From: Marinicrinis sediminis
Lineage (GTDB): Bacteria; Bacillota; Bacilli; Paenibacillales; KCTC-33676
DNA length: 64,000 nucleotides
NCBI RefSeq assembly: GCF_042685085.1
Contig: NZ_JBHUMM010000045.1
Coordinates: 124,001 to 188,000 of the forward strand
Reading direction: 5' to 3'
The notes beneath the pieces were generated by a model. That model searched no databases. It was not told where the DNA came from and saw only the letters and a list, made by a program, of their open reading frames with translations. How positions within the stretch are numbered: position 1 is the first letter of the stretch; every line of letters begins with the position of its first letter. The translations under genes and the position numbers were made by a program. Positions 26,072 through 35,290 of this stretch are shown here, one piece after another.

Positions 26072-27853
26072 CTAAACGGCTTGTTGTTCATCCATACGCG
26101 GTATATTCAGGGTCACGGTCGTCCCTTCTCCACGGACACTGCTGACCTGGATGTCATATCGATCTCCAAACAGGGCCTGAATGCGCTCTCTGACGTTGCG
26201 AATGCCATAGCCCCCCTTGGTCCGAATTTTCATAGGCCCGGCTGCTGGCTTGGCCTGAGGCTGTGTGTCATCAAATCCGCTGCCATTATCGTAAATGGTT
26301 AACTGTACATCACGTCCATTCGGCTGGATATGCAGCCGGACTCTGCCTTCAGTTCGTCCATGAAAGCCATGCTTGATGCTGTTTTCGATAAAGGGCTGAA
26401 TGGTCAGCTTGGGCAAATAACACTCGAGCAGCTCTTCCTGCTCCACCTCTACCTGAAACTGAAGTCCTTCTCCGAACTGAAGCTGTTGAATCTCCATATA
26501 GCATGCCACATGCTCGATTTCTTCACGCAGCGTGATCAGCGTTTTGCCGTCCGATAACTGAATGCGGAACATGCGGCCGACCAGTTCCAGTACACGGCTA
26601 ATCTGGGATTGCCCTGCACCAATGGCCATCCAGTTGATCTGATCCAGCGTGTTGTACAGAAAGTGCGGGTTAATGTTAGCCTGCAAGGCGGTGATTTCGG
26701 CTTCACGCTGCTTCTTGTACTGCTGTTCCAGCGACTGATACAGCTCCAGCGTGCGGTGAGTCAGCTTGTCATAACCGTTGAACATGACGCCGAATTCGTT
26801 GGTATAGTCCTCCGGCAAGTAAACGGACTTGCGCGTGACAGAAAACTTGTTCATGGCTGAGGTGAGCAGCCGGATCGGTCTCGTAAACTGGCGGGTAACC
26901 CACAGAGTGAACAGCAAGGCGACTACAACGGCCGCCGCTCCGATCCAGGCCAGCTTAACAGCCAGCTCCACACTGCCTTTGGTCATTTCCTTCCACGGGG
27001 TCAGCTCAACCATGACCCAGCCCGTTCTTGGCGCGCGGTTCCAGACCATGAGCTGCTCGTCCGTGGACGACGCCTGTTCGATAACGGTACGTTCATACCC
27101 GCTGCTCTTACCCCATTCTTCCTGCCACATGACGTGCTCGTCAGCGAAAGATAGCGGCTCCTCATCCGTTGAGAAGATCAGCCGGTTGCCTGCATCGAAC
27201 AGCATACGGTTGGACCCAATCGCATTTTCCTCTGTGACTTCATCCAGCATGTCGCTTAGGACAGATTCTTTCACATGAAAGACGAGAATGCCGTGGAACT
27301 CCCCGTTAAAGGCATACAGCTTGCGGGCGAAGGTAATGACCGACCTCTCTCCACGGTACGTATCAATGATATGGTTGCCCATCCACGCTGCATCGGTGTC
27401 TTCCAGAAGGGAATAGAAGCTCTGATCCTCCACCTTGTCCATGTCCATCACCCGCACGCCAGCTTCATGCTTCTGTGTGAGAATATGATCATCGATATAC
27501 AGCTCAACAAATTCCAGAATGGTAGAACTGTATACCGTCTGGGCCATCATATCCTGCATCGTCCGCAATCGGGTGTAGCGATCATAGACGCCATCCTGCT
27601 CCTGATAATAATCATCCAGCTTCAGGTTGCGGGCAGCGGCAAGGGACGATTGTTCTACGGAGTGCAGGAGCACACTGACTTCCCGATTCAGTTCTCGCAG
27701 CAAACTTTGCTGATAATAAGACGTATTCTTGAGCATTTGCGAGGACGAGATCTGATAGCTCGCCCAGATGATGCACACGAGCAGAATCAGAATAAATCCG
27801 GCAAAAATGGTGAACATGACCCTCTGCAGCTTCCACTTCTTGAACGGTCTCAT
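26072..27853 (-). CDS. Sensor histidine kinase, YesM-like
   Basis: A 593-residue membrane kinase. Transmembrane helix 1 at about 10-32, an extracytoplasmic sensor domain of roughly 240 residues, helix 2 near 285-305, a HAMP segment (RQFTRPIRLLTSAMNKFS), then the His_kinase domain with His397 in NINPHFLYNTLDQ and an HATPase domain (TIQPFIENSIKHG, GSGFDD, GGYGIRNVRERIQ). The ATG at 27853 is 8 bases after GAGGTGA. Pairs with the YesN-like regulator. The external signal is probably a sugar, but no ligand can be named. Confidence 0.95.
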   Translation of the reverse strand: MRPFKKWKLQRVMFTIFAGFILILLVCIIWASYQISSSQMLKNTSYYQQSLLRELNREVSVLLHSVEQSSLAAARNLKLDDYYQEQDGVYDRYTRLRTMQDMMAQTVYSSTILEFVELYIDDHILTQKHEAGVRVMDMDKVEDQSFYSLLEDTDAAWMGNHIIDTYRGERSVITFARKLYAFNGEFHGILVFHVKESVLSDMLDEVTEENAIGSNRMLFDAGNRLIFSTDEEPLSFADEHVMWQEEWGKSSGYERTVIEQASSTDEQLMVWNRAPRTGWVMVELTPWKEMTKGSVELAVKLAWIGAAAVVVALLFTLWVTRQFTRPIRLLTSAMNKFSVTRKSVYLPEDYTNEFGVMFNGYDKLTHRTLELYQSLEQQYKKQREAEITALQANINPHFLYNTLDQINWMAIGAGQSQISRVLELVGRMFRIQLSDGKTLITLREEIEHVACYMEIQQLQFGEGLQFQVEVEQEELLECYLPKLTIQPFIENSIKHGFHGRTEGRVRLHIQPNGRDVQLTIYDNGSGFDDTQPQAKPAAGPMKIRTKGGYGIRNVRERIQALFGDRYDIQVSSVRGEGTTVTLNIPRMDEQQAV

Positions 27854-27930
27854 CTCTTCCCTCACCTCTCACTCTCTCACGGTCGTAACGCGACCTGTGC
27901 GCCTCCTCGCAAGGCATGCAACAAAAGCGA

Positions 27931-27981
27931 AGAGGGATGCAGTCTGCCCATATGAAATATATGGGTAGACATGCATCCTCT
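27931..27981 (-). terminator. Strong intercistronic hairpin between permease and kinase genes
   Basis: A near-perfect stem of over 20 pairs (AGAGGATGCA-TGTCTACCCATAT against ATATGGGCAGAC-TGCATCCCTCT) with a five-base loop. It is followed by TCGCTTTTGTTG rather than a clean T-run, so it may act as a partial terminator or RNA-stabilising structure that lowers kinase/regulator expression relative to the permeases. Confidence 0.5.
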
Positions 27982-28031
27982 GTCACACATTATGCTTTTA
28001 TCTGTTCTGGCGTTACGTTCTTCTCTTGATG

Positions 28032-28889
28032 CTATCCTTTTAGACCGGAGGTTGCAATCCCTTCCACAAAATGCTTCTGGGCAAACAGGAAGATCAGTGC
28101 AGCCGGTACGATCGACAGTAGGGACATCGCCAGCAATTGACCCCAAGGCAGGGAAGACTGGGAATCAATAAACATGCGCAGGGCGAGCTGTACGGTATAT
28201 TTGTCTACGGAGTTAATGTAGATCAGTTGACCGAAGTAATCGTCCCAGTTCCACAGGAAGCAGTAGATTCCGACCGTCATCAGCGCAGGCTTGGTCAACG
28301 GCAAGGCAATTCGCCAGTAGATACCGAACCAGCTGCAGCCGTCCATCTTGGCCGCTTCGTCCAGCTCTCTCGGCAATCCTCTCATAAACTGCACGAGCAG
28401 GAAGATGAAGAAGGAGCCGCCGATTCCGCCCGCCAGAGAATGGGGAACGATAAACGGCAAGTACGTATCAACCCAGCCAAGGTCATGGAAGATAACGTAC
28501 TGCGGGACCAGTGTAACCTGACTCGGCAGCATCAGGGTCACCAATACGAGTGAGAACCAGAAGTTGCGCAATGGAAAATCCAGTTTCGCAAAGCCGAAGG
28601 CCACAATGGAGCAAGAAATCAAAGTTGTAAACAATACCCCGAGAATAAGCAGGAAGGTATTGCCGAAGAAATGTCCGAACGTAAATCCAGGGATGGCGTT
28701 CCAGCCGTCAATATAGTTGCTGATCAGCCAATCGGTCGGGAAAATATTCGGCGAGCTCATTTCTTCATTTCCCTTGAAGGAGGCGCCAACCCACCAGATG
28801 ACGGGATAAACCATCGCCAAACTGAATACGATAAGCAGCAGCTGTGTTCCCATGCCTTTGAGTTGTCTTTGTCGTTGTCTTGGGATCAT
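28032..28889 (-). CDS. Sugar ABC transporter permease, MalG-like
   Basis: A 285-residue inner-membrane permease with about six helices and the EAA loop DEAAKMDGCSWFGIYWRIALP near residue 190. It overlaps the MalF-like gene upstream by ATGA, indicating translational coupling, and GGGAGG precedes it. Forms the transmembrane dimer with that protein. No ATPase gene is in the operon; in Bacillales a shared MsmX-type ATPase usually serves such systems. Confidence 0.93.
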   Translation of the reverse strand: MIPRQRQRQLKGMGTQLLLIVFSLAMVYPVIWWVGASFKGNEEMSSPNIFPTDWLISNYIDGWNAIPGFTFGHFFGNTFLLILGVLFTTLISCSIVAFGFAKLDFPLRNFWFSLVLVTLMLPSQVTLVPQYVIFHDLGWVDTYLPFIVPHSLAGGIGGSFFIFLLVQFMRGLPRELDEAAKMDGCSWFGIYWRIALPLTKPALMTVGIYCFLWNWDDYFGQLIYINSVDKYTVQLALRMFIDSQSSLPWGQLLAMSLLSIVPAALIFLFAQKHFVEGIATSGLKG

Positions 28890-29857
28890 TTCGCTTTACC
28901 TCCCTTGTCATTTTCATAATACACCCAGAATCTTGAAGTGAAGAAGATGACCGCTGTCGCAAGTCCAATGATAATCAGCAAGATCCAGGCCAGGGCAGAC
29001 GCATAACCCATCTGCAGGCGACCGAAGGCCTGATCATACAGATAGAGGGCATACATGTAGGTCGAACGAATCGGACCCCCTTCGGTAATGACAAATGCCT
29101 GGGTAAACATCTGGAACGATGTAATCGTCTGCAACACCATGTTGAATAGAATAATCGGTGACAGCATAGGCAGTGTAATCTGGAAGAATTGTCTCACCTT
29201 CGAAGCACCGTCCACCGAAGAAGCCTCATAGAGGTCTCTCGGAATGTTCTTCAGTCCGGCCAGGAAGATAACCATGGAAGATCCGAACTGCCACACGACG
29301 AGAATAACGAGCGTGCTGAGCGCCGTATCCGGCGAGTTGATCCAGCTGCGGCCTTCAATACCTACGTAGCCGAGCAGCTGGTTGATAAAACCGTCTCCAC
29401 TGAACATGTTTTTCCACAAAATCGCGACCGCAATACTCGTACCGATCAGGGACGGGAAGTAGATGAGCAGTCGATAAAAGCTCATGCCCTTTACGTTCTG
29501 ATTGAGCAGCATGGCCACCAATAGAGCAAAGATCAGTTTAAGCGGTACAGAGAATACCACGAACCAGAGTGTAACCGACAGAGACTTGTTGAATGTTGGA
29601 TCAGCCGTGAAGATTTTGACGTAATGGTCTGTCCCAATCCACTGTGGCGCCTCCAGAAGTGAATATTCCGTAAAGGAATAATAAAGTGACATCAGCATCG
29701 GCCAGAGAGTTAATCCCAGAAAACCGATCAGCCACGGCGCAATAAACAGATAACCAATAACCGGCGTTTCCCATCTGCCCCTCAGCCGTTTTTTCTTGGC
29801 CGTATTTGTTTGACTCATCGTTGTCATGGGTTCTTGCATGGATTTCGCCTGTGCCAT
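28886..29857 (-). CDS. Sugar ABC transporter permease, MalF-like
   Basis: A 323-residue permease. N-terminal cytoplasmic tail of about 30 residues, first helix at 33-55, EAA motif YEASSVDGASKVRQFFQITLPML near residue 215. AAGGAGG lies before the ATG. First gene of the operon that also encodes the MalG-like partner, YesM/YesN-like regulators and the lipoprotein binding protein. The upstream region 29858-29996 must hold the promoter; no consensus -35/-10 pair was clear. Confidence 0.94.
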   Translation of the reverse strand: MAQAKSMQEPMTTMSQTNTAKKKRLRGRWETPVIGYLFIAPWLIGFLGLTLWPMLMSLYYSFTEYSLLEAPQWIGTDHYVKIFTADPTFNKSLSVTLWFVVFSVPLKLIFALLVAMLLNQNVKGMSFYRLLIYFPSLIGTSIAVAILWKNMFSGDGFINQLLGYVGIEGRSWINSPDTALSTLVILVVWQFGSSMVIFLAGLKNIPRDLYEASSVDGASKVRQFFQITLPMLSPIILFNMVLQTITSFQMFTQAFVITEGGPIRSTYMYALYLYDQAFGRLQMGYASALAWILLIIIGLATAVIFFTSRFWVYYENDKGGKAK

Positions 29858-29996
29858 GAGCCTTCCTCCTTGTGAGCATGTAGTAAGCGTCTTCGCTTCC
29901 TGATAGCGTTATGTCTTATACACCTATTGTAGATGGAAGAACGCTTGCCCAAAATAAGAGGAAGTAATGAATTCTTTCACTTTTTACGGATGACTT

Positions 29997-30863
29997 TCAA
30001 TCTGTCTGTCCATGGGCCTGCATTTGCTTGCGAAATTGATCAGGCGTGCAACCAACATGCTGTTTGAACACGCGACTGAAGTGTGCAGGGTGCTTGAAGC
30101 CCACCTGATAGCTGATATCTGTCACCTTCTGCTGCGGATTCAGATAGAGCAGAATGCGTGATTCATTGATTCTTCTTTCATATAAGTACGTAAAAATGGT
30201 CACGCCGGTAATTTCCTTGAATATCTTCGACATATAGTATTTATCCAAATGGATCGCTTCTTCCAGAGTCTCCAGATGGATATCATCCATATAATGCGCA
30301 GCCAGATACGTAATCATGTTCTGAACCGCCTTCACCTTCTCTGAGCTCTCCTTGTTCTCCCCTTGCTTCATCTGCGCGGAGAAGCAGCCGGATATAAACA
30401 GCATCAGATCATAGAATGCGAGGTAGCTGCGATCTCGATTTCGTTCTCCCGGTTTCTGTTGCCTGTCTGCCAGTCTGACGAGCAGTTCCTCCATCTCTGT
30501 CCGCTGCGCACCCGTTAAATGAACACGGGCATTGTTCAGTTGCTGAAAAGGCTGTAACACCTGTTCGGTACAGGGAAGCTGGAACCATTCCCGCACGAAG
30601 GACGGCTCAAAATGAATGACAGACCTCACGTAGGGCTGTCGTCTGGATACTTTGGCACAATGCAGCGTCATGCCATTCATGATGATCAGATCACCAGGTT
30701 GCAGCATGTAGATTTTGTCGCCAATCAAATAATTGCACTCCCCTTCATGAAAATAAAAAATTTCGTGCTGGGGATGGGAATGAAAAAACACGCCGACATA
30801 ATCTTCGGCCCGGTGTTTGTATTCAATATTGTTGATCAACAGATTCTGCGGAGAGATATCCAT
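29997..30863 (-). CDS. AraC family transcriptional regulator with cupin sensor
   Basis: A 288-residue regulator. The N-terminal cupin-like domain (HSHPQHEIFYFHEGECNYLIGDKIYMLQPGDLIIMNG) binds a small sugar-type effector in this family. The C-terminal region has two helix-turn-helix motifs (LETLEEAIHLDKYYMSKIFKEITG, VTDISYQVGFKHPAHFSRVFK). ATG at 30863 is chosen because AAGGG lies 8 bases before it; a GTG at 30899 has no site. It is divergent from the two dehydrogenase genes at 31078-33348 and is their likely regulator. Confidence 0.92.
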   Translation of the reverse strand: MDISPQNLLINNIEYKHRAEDYVGVFFHSHPQHEIFYFHEGECNYLIGDKIYMLQPGDLIIMNGMTLHCAKVSRRQPYVRSVIHFEPSFVREWFQLPCTEQVLQPFQQLNNARVHLTGAQRTEMEELLVRLADRQQKPGERNRDRSYLAFYDLMLFISGCFSAQMKQGENKESSEKVKAVQNMITYLAAHYMDDIHLETLEEAIHLDKYYMSKIFKEITGVTIFTYLYERRINESRILLYLNPQQKVTDISYQVGFKHPAHFSRVFKQHVGCTPDQFRKQMQAHGQTD

Positions 30864-31077
30864 GTCTGCCGCCCTTCTTTCTGTCTGGTTTCGCTCCACA
30901 GGAATGGAGGTTCAGATTTCTTCCCAGTATAGCACGTGTGAACCCCATCACAACAATGAGAGATAATTGATTCCCGGATATCCGACAATTCGGGTTCAGA
31001 AGAACAGGGAACGGGCATGGTAAGATAAAAGCAGTCATAAACGAATTCAATCTCGAAAAACAGTTGGAGGTATTCAT

Positions 31078-32241
31078 ATGAACGTTGTACGCATTGGTAT
31101 TGTAGGACTTGGCAATATGGGAAGTGCGCATGCCCAGTACATTTTCAACGGGAAAATCAAAGGAGCGCAGTTAACTGCTGTTGCTGACGTACGGGAAGAA
31201 AGACTCGCCTGGGGACGGGACAAATGGGCGGATTCCGTTTCTTATCATGCTTCATTAACCGATATGCTCGCATCTGGAAATATCGATGGGGTATTGATCG
31301 CTACGCCTCACTATCACCACCCGGAAGCCGCGATTGAAGCGCTGCAAGCTGGCGTGCATGTGCTCGTGGAAAAACCGGCCGGCGTCTACACCAAGCAGGT
31401 TCGGGAGATGAATGAAGCAGCGGCAGAAGCTGGCAAAGTATTCAGCATGATGTACAATCAGCGCACCAATCCGTTATATCAGAAGCTCAGAGACCTGATT
31501 GCCTCCGGAGAGATTGGGGAAATCAGACGCACCAACTGGATCATTACGAACTGGTATCGACCACAAAGCTATTATGATTCCGGCGGCTGGCGTGCAACCT
31601 GGGCCGGGGAAGGCGGCGGCGTTCTGATTAACCAGGACCCTCATCAGCTTGACCTGTGGCAATGGACAACTGGCATGATGCCTAAGCGCGTCAGAGCATT
31701 TTGTTCATTTGGCAAGTATCGCAATATTGAAGTCGAGGACGACGTTACCGCCTATGTAGAATATGAAAATGGCGCGACGGGTGTTTTCATTACCACGACA
31801 GGTGAAGCGCCTGGCACCAACCGCTTTGAGATCACCGGAGATCGGGGCAAGATTGTGATTGAGGACAATCAGATGACATTTTGGCGTCTGAGAACCCCGG
31901 AATCGGAATTCAACCGTACCTTTAAAGGCGGATTCGGAGAGCCGGAGAACTGGAAGATCGAGATCCCTGTACAAGGAAGCAATCCGGAGCACCCGGGCAT
32001 CACCCAAAACTGGGTCAATGCGATCCTGCATGGCACAGAACTGCTTGCTCCGGGAGAAGAGGGCATTAAAGGTCTGACTTTGTCCAATGCCATGCTGTTA
32101 TCCAGTTGGACAGACAACTGGGTCGATCTGCCGCTGGATGAAGAACTGTTTTACTCGCTGCTTCAAGAGCGAATTCAGAACTCTACTTTTCAGAAAAAAC
32201 AGGTCAATGAGCAAACCCTTGACGTAGACAACACGTTCTAA
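31078..32241 (+). CDS. Gfo/Idh/MocA family oxidoreductase
   Basis: A 387-residue NAD(P)-dependent dehydrogenase-like protein. Rossmann motif GIVGLGNMGSAHAQY, catalytic motif HVLVEKPAGVYTKQ near residue 98 and active-site region GEGGGVLINQDPHQLDLWQW near 180. TTGGAGG lies before the ATG. It is the first of two plus-strand genes divergent from an AraC regulator. Substrates of this family are sugars, inositols or deoxysugars; the specific one is unknown. Confidence 0.93.
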   Translation: MNVVRIGIVGLGNMGSAHAQYIFNGKIKGAQLTAVADVREERLAWGRDKWADSVSYHASLTDMLASGNIDGVLIATPHYHHPEAAIEALQAGVHVLVEKPAGVYTKQVREMNEAAAEAGKVFSMMYNQRTNPLYQKLRDLIASGEIGEIRRTNWIITNWYRPQSYYDSGGWRATWAGEGGGVLINQDPHQLDLWQWTTGMMPKRVRAFCSFGKYRNIEVEDDVTAYVEYENGATGVFITTTGEAPGTNRFEITGDRGKIVIEDNQMTFWRLRTPESEFNRTFKGGFGEPENWKIEIPVQGSNPEHPGITQNWVNAILHGTELLAPGEEGIKGLTLSNAMLLSSWTDNWVDLPLDEELFYSLLQERIQNSTFQKKQVNEQTLDVDNTF

Positions 32242-32268
32242 AATCTTCGAAGCAGGAGCTGATCAATC

Positions 32269-33348
32269 ATGCAAAAATCAGATGGAATGAATTACGCCCC
32301 GCAGGGCAAGCCAAACCCGGTCGTCAAATCGGGAGAGTTTCAATTCGCCGCTACTGCACTGGATCATGGTCATATCTTCGGCATGTGCAACGGATTGATT
32401 GAAGCAGGGGCTGACCTGAAATGGGTCTATGATGAAGACAAGTCCAAAGTAGAGCAGTTCAAGAAGATTTATCCGAATGTCGCGATTGCGGACTCGCTGG
32501 AGCAAATTCTTGCTGATGCGGATATTCAGCTGGTCGCTGCAGCAGCGGTGCCCAATCTGCGTGGTCCGCTCGGGGTCAAGGTAATGAAGCATGGCAAAGA
32601 TTATTTTACGGATAAAGCGCCGTTCACCACAATGGAGCAACTGGAGGAAGCCCGCCAGGTCTGTGAGGAGACAGGACAAATTTTCGCGGTCTATTACAGC
32701 GAGCGTCTGCATGTGGAAAGTGCGGTCTATGCCGGTTACTTGATCGAACAGGGCGCGATTGGTCAGGTGATGCAAGTAACGGGATTCGGTCCGCATCGTC
32801 TGAATGCGCCTTCCCGTCCGGACTGGTTCTTTGAATTTGAAAAATACGGCGGCATTCTCTGTGATATCGGCAGTCATCAAATCGAGCAGTTTTTGTTCTA
32901 CTCCGGTGCCAAGGATGCCACGGTGATGCATAGCAAGGTCGCCAATTATCAGCATCCGGAATATCCAGAGCTTGAGGACTACGGGGATGCAACGCTCGTA
33001 GGCGACAATGGTGCCACCCAGTATTTCCGGGTAGACTGGTTTACGCCTGACGGACTTAGCACGTGGGGAGATGGACGTACGTTTATTCTCGGAACGAAAG
33101 GCTATATCGAACTGCGCAAGTATGTCGATGTAAGCAGAGAACAGACAGGAGATCATGTCTACCTCGTCAATGAAGACGGAGAACAGCATTTCTCTGTGAA
33201 TGGACAGGTGGGCTTCCCATACTTCGGTCAGCTGATCCTCGATTGTATCCATCGTACGGAGAAAGCGATGACGCAGGCGCACACGTTCAAAGCAGCAGAA
33301 CTGTGTCTGATTGCCCAGCAAAAAGCGCAACGAGTATCCTTCTCCTGA
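32269..33348 (+). CDS. Gfo/Idh/MocA family oxidoreductase (variant motif)
   Basis: A 359-residue paralogue, 27 bases after the previous gene and ended by a terminator at 33366. The N terminus is extended by about 20 residues before FAATALDHGHIFGMCNGL, which replaces the usual GxGxxG. At the EKP position it reads FTDKAPFTTME; the Lys is kept in a DKA context. Active-site region GGILCDIGSHQIEQFLFY. The shared operon with a canonical member suggests two successive steps or a heteromeric enzyme. Confidence 0.9.
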   Translation: MQKSDGMNYAPQGKPNPVVKSGEFQFAATALDHGHIFGMCNGLIEAGADLKWVYDEDKSKVEQFKKIYPNVAIADSLEQILADADIQLVAAAAVPNLRGPLGVKVMKHGKDYFTDKAPFTTMEQLEEARQVCEETGQIFAVYYSERLHVESAVYAGYLIEQGAIGQVMQVTGFGPHRLNAPSRPDWFFEFEKYGGILCDIGSHQIEQFLFYSGAKDATVMHSKVANYQHPEYPELEDYGDATLVGDNGATQYFRVDWFTPDGLSTWGDGRTFILGTKGYIELRKYVDVSREQTGDHVYLVNEDGEQHFSVNGQVGFPYFGQLILDCIHRTEKAMTQAHTFKAAELCLIAQQKAQRVSFS

Positions 33349-33365
33349 TTGATCATATAACCGAC

Positions 33366-33466
33366 ACAACCTCCTGACCTGGAAGAGCAAGCTCCCAGCT
33401 CGCAAACCGTGTATGAATCTATACGGATGCGGCAGAGCATGCTCCCAGAGCAGGAGGTTGTTTTTT
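33366..33466 (+). terminator. Rho-independent terminator
   Basis: Plus-strand arms ACAACCTCCTG (33366-33376) and CAGGAGGTTGT (33451-33461) followed by T. Between them lies a 74-base loop that itself contains short inverted repeats (GAGCAAGCTC and GAGCATGCTC). Just downstream, 33466-33525 has imperfect tandem GTTTGTTTACAG-like units of low complexity. Confidence 0.75.
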
Positions 33467-33541
33467 GCATGTTTGCAGGTTTGTATACATGTTTGTTTAT
33501 AGGTTTGTTTACAGGTTTATTCGTTTTTGAAAGGCTGATCC

Positions 33542-35035
33542 TCAGGCAGACGAAGGCAAGATCGTGACGGCCTGTTTGCCCATTTGATTCCACCCGGCTT
33601 CAAATCTTTTGATTTCAACCTTTTGCCTGCGGTTAAGCGGGTCTGCGATATAGACATATCGTTCATCAAAGCCGGTGACGACCACACTATGTTCCTTATA
33701 CGTAATCCGGATATCACCAGCTTTTGTTTTCCAGGTCGTCCAGTAAGAAGACGGCAGCCAGTCATAATGGGTATTGTGAATGACCCAGACCGGCATGCCG
33801 GCAGCCAGCACATGGAGCAGATCATCAAAACGTGCGCCTGTCAGATCGACCACCCGTCCAGGTGCATAACGCTCCGCCAGTTCCGCAATCGGCCCATGAT
33901 AGACGCCAAGACCATGCTCGCGGAAGGTGTAGATGTTCCCGACAAAGCCCTCATATGGATTGCCCCGGTAGATCTTCCCGTCTGATCCTTTCTCAAACAT
34001 CGGAACCTTCTTCACTTCCTTCGCCAGCTTCATCTTATCCGCCTTAATACCGTGATAGCTTAAGAGCATAGACAACGAGGTCACTTCACAGCCTCTGGCC
34101 AGCATCGGAAGCTGAAACTGCTTCTCCACCTTCATCCGTATGGGCTTGGGCTGCTTTTCTCTCGCCCACAGCGACTGCTGCTTGTACACGACCTCAGTCG
34201 AAGCATAGCCTTCTGCATAGCGGACGGCCTCCGCAAACGTGGAAAAGCGGTTAATCAGCCTGCCAGACTGCTTCACCAAATACGGTGGCTTGTTGTCCCA
34301 GATGACGGTTCCTTCCTGCTCGATATGCACGTTCTCCATCGTCACGGCAAACTGCTTCGCTGCCTTCAAGTTTGAATAGCCGTTTAACAGCTTGTCCTTC
34401 TGCCAAACGGTATAAGGGGCATACGGCATCAGTTGCTGTCGCAGAGACTGAAGTTTTGCTGATGAGGGAGGGTTTGCCGCGGATGGGGATTGCGGTGCGT
34501 GATGCATCACCAATACCTTTGTAGCATCGAAATATATCCCAAGCCCCATCTGCTCTGACAAAAAACGAGCACCGATATAGGTGGTCCCGCCTACCTGACG
34601 GAGATTCGCTGGTTGATCAGACAGCACCTTGCGCTCGCCTTGCCACATCAGGGCCAGTTCGCTTTTCGAGTATAAAACCTGCCCCCCCATCGTCTCTACC
34701 ATGTTTCGCAGTGGAAGATAAACAGCGTGTTCAATCAGGAGAGGAGCAAAATCCAGTTCGGTGATCTGATCGTTTACAATCGCCGCTTCACTATCGACCA
34801 TTACAAACAGTTGCAGCTCGGTATCATTCGCATTTTCCGCGTCTCGGACAGCTTCCGCTTGATTGACACTCCCCAACAGGAAAATAACCAATCCGATACT
34901 AAGAATGACAATAGCGAATGCACTGAACCACCTCTCGTTGGTATCGTTCATACATAACCACCCCATACGGTTCCCATTTGCCATTTCTACTCTTATTTCG
35001 CCCACTTTTCTCCCGCCTTTCATCCTGATCCCCAC
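33542..35035 (-). CDS. C39-like cysteine peptidase with stalk domain
   Basis: A 497-residue exported protein. A membrane anchor spans about residues 36-56 (WFSAFAIVILSIGLVIFLLG). Then follows a copper-amine-oxidase-N-like stalk domain (FAPLLIEHAVYLPLRNMVETMGGQVLY, TTYIGARFLSEQMG) and a C-terminal C39-like papain-fold domain with Cys316 (ARGCEVTSLSMLLSYHG) and His449 (KEHSVVVTGFD). Several starts are possible: GTG at residue 11 after GGGAG, or ATG at residue 29. No peptide substrate or ABC partner is nearby, so a wall-associated role is likely. Confidence 0.85.
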   Translation of the reverse strand: MGIRMKGGRKVGEIRVEMANGNRMGWLCMNDTNERWFSAFAIVILSIGLVIFLLGSVNQAEAVRDAENANDTELQLFVMVDSEAAIVNDQITELDFAPLLIEHAVYLPLRNMVETMGGQVLYSKSELALMWQGERKVLSDQPANLRQVGGTTYIGARFLSEQMGLGIYFDATKVLVMHHAPQSPSAANPPSSAKLQSLRQQLMPYAPYTVWQKDKLLNGYSNLKAAKQFAVTMENVHIEQEGTVIWDNKPPYLVKQSGRLINRFSTFAEAVRYAEGYASTEVVYKQQSLWAREKQPKPIRMKVEKQFQLPMLARGCEVTSLSMLLSYHGIKADKMKLAKEVKKVPMFEKGSDGKIYRGNPYEGFVGNIYTFREHGLGVYHGPIAELAERYAPGRVVDLTGARFDDLLHVLAAGMPVWVIHNTHYDWLPSSYWTTWKTKAGDIRITYKEHSVVVTGFDERYVYIADPLNRRQKVEIKRFEAGWNQMGKQAVTILPSSA

Positions 35036-35290
35036 ACTTCTATCAGGATGCTAGAACAGGAAAATAACGCGATAACCTTTAATTAGTAGAATCATTTAAT
35101 AGATAGAAGGGTGGTTGGTTTTAAGATTCTATACCCTCTCTATCAAAAGTCGAATCATCTCGAACTTATGCCTGCGTAAAGCAGGACTTCGCGCATAGAT
35201 AGCGAATCATTAATATAGACAATCATTAGAAAATTTGTGGATGAAATTGGTTATTCATTCTGAAAATTTCATATTTAATAGGAGGTAGTC

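Noticed and set aside
32278..33405. 375-residue minus-strand ORF
   Set aside because: Antisense to the Gfo/Idh/MocA gene at 32269, which has clear motifs, coupling and terminator.
33466..33530. Tandem GTTTGTTTACAG-like units
   Set aside because: Low-complexity run after a terminator, units too diverged and too few for CRISPR or a functional repeat.
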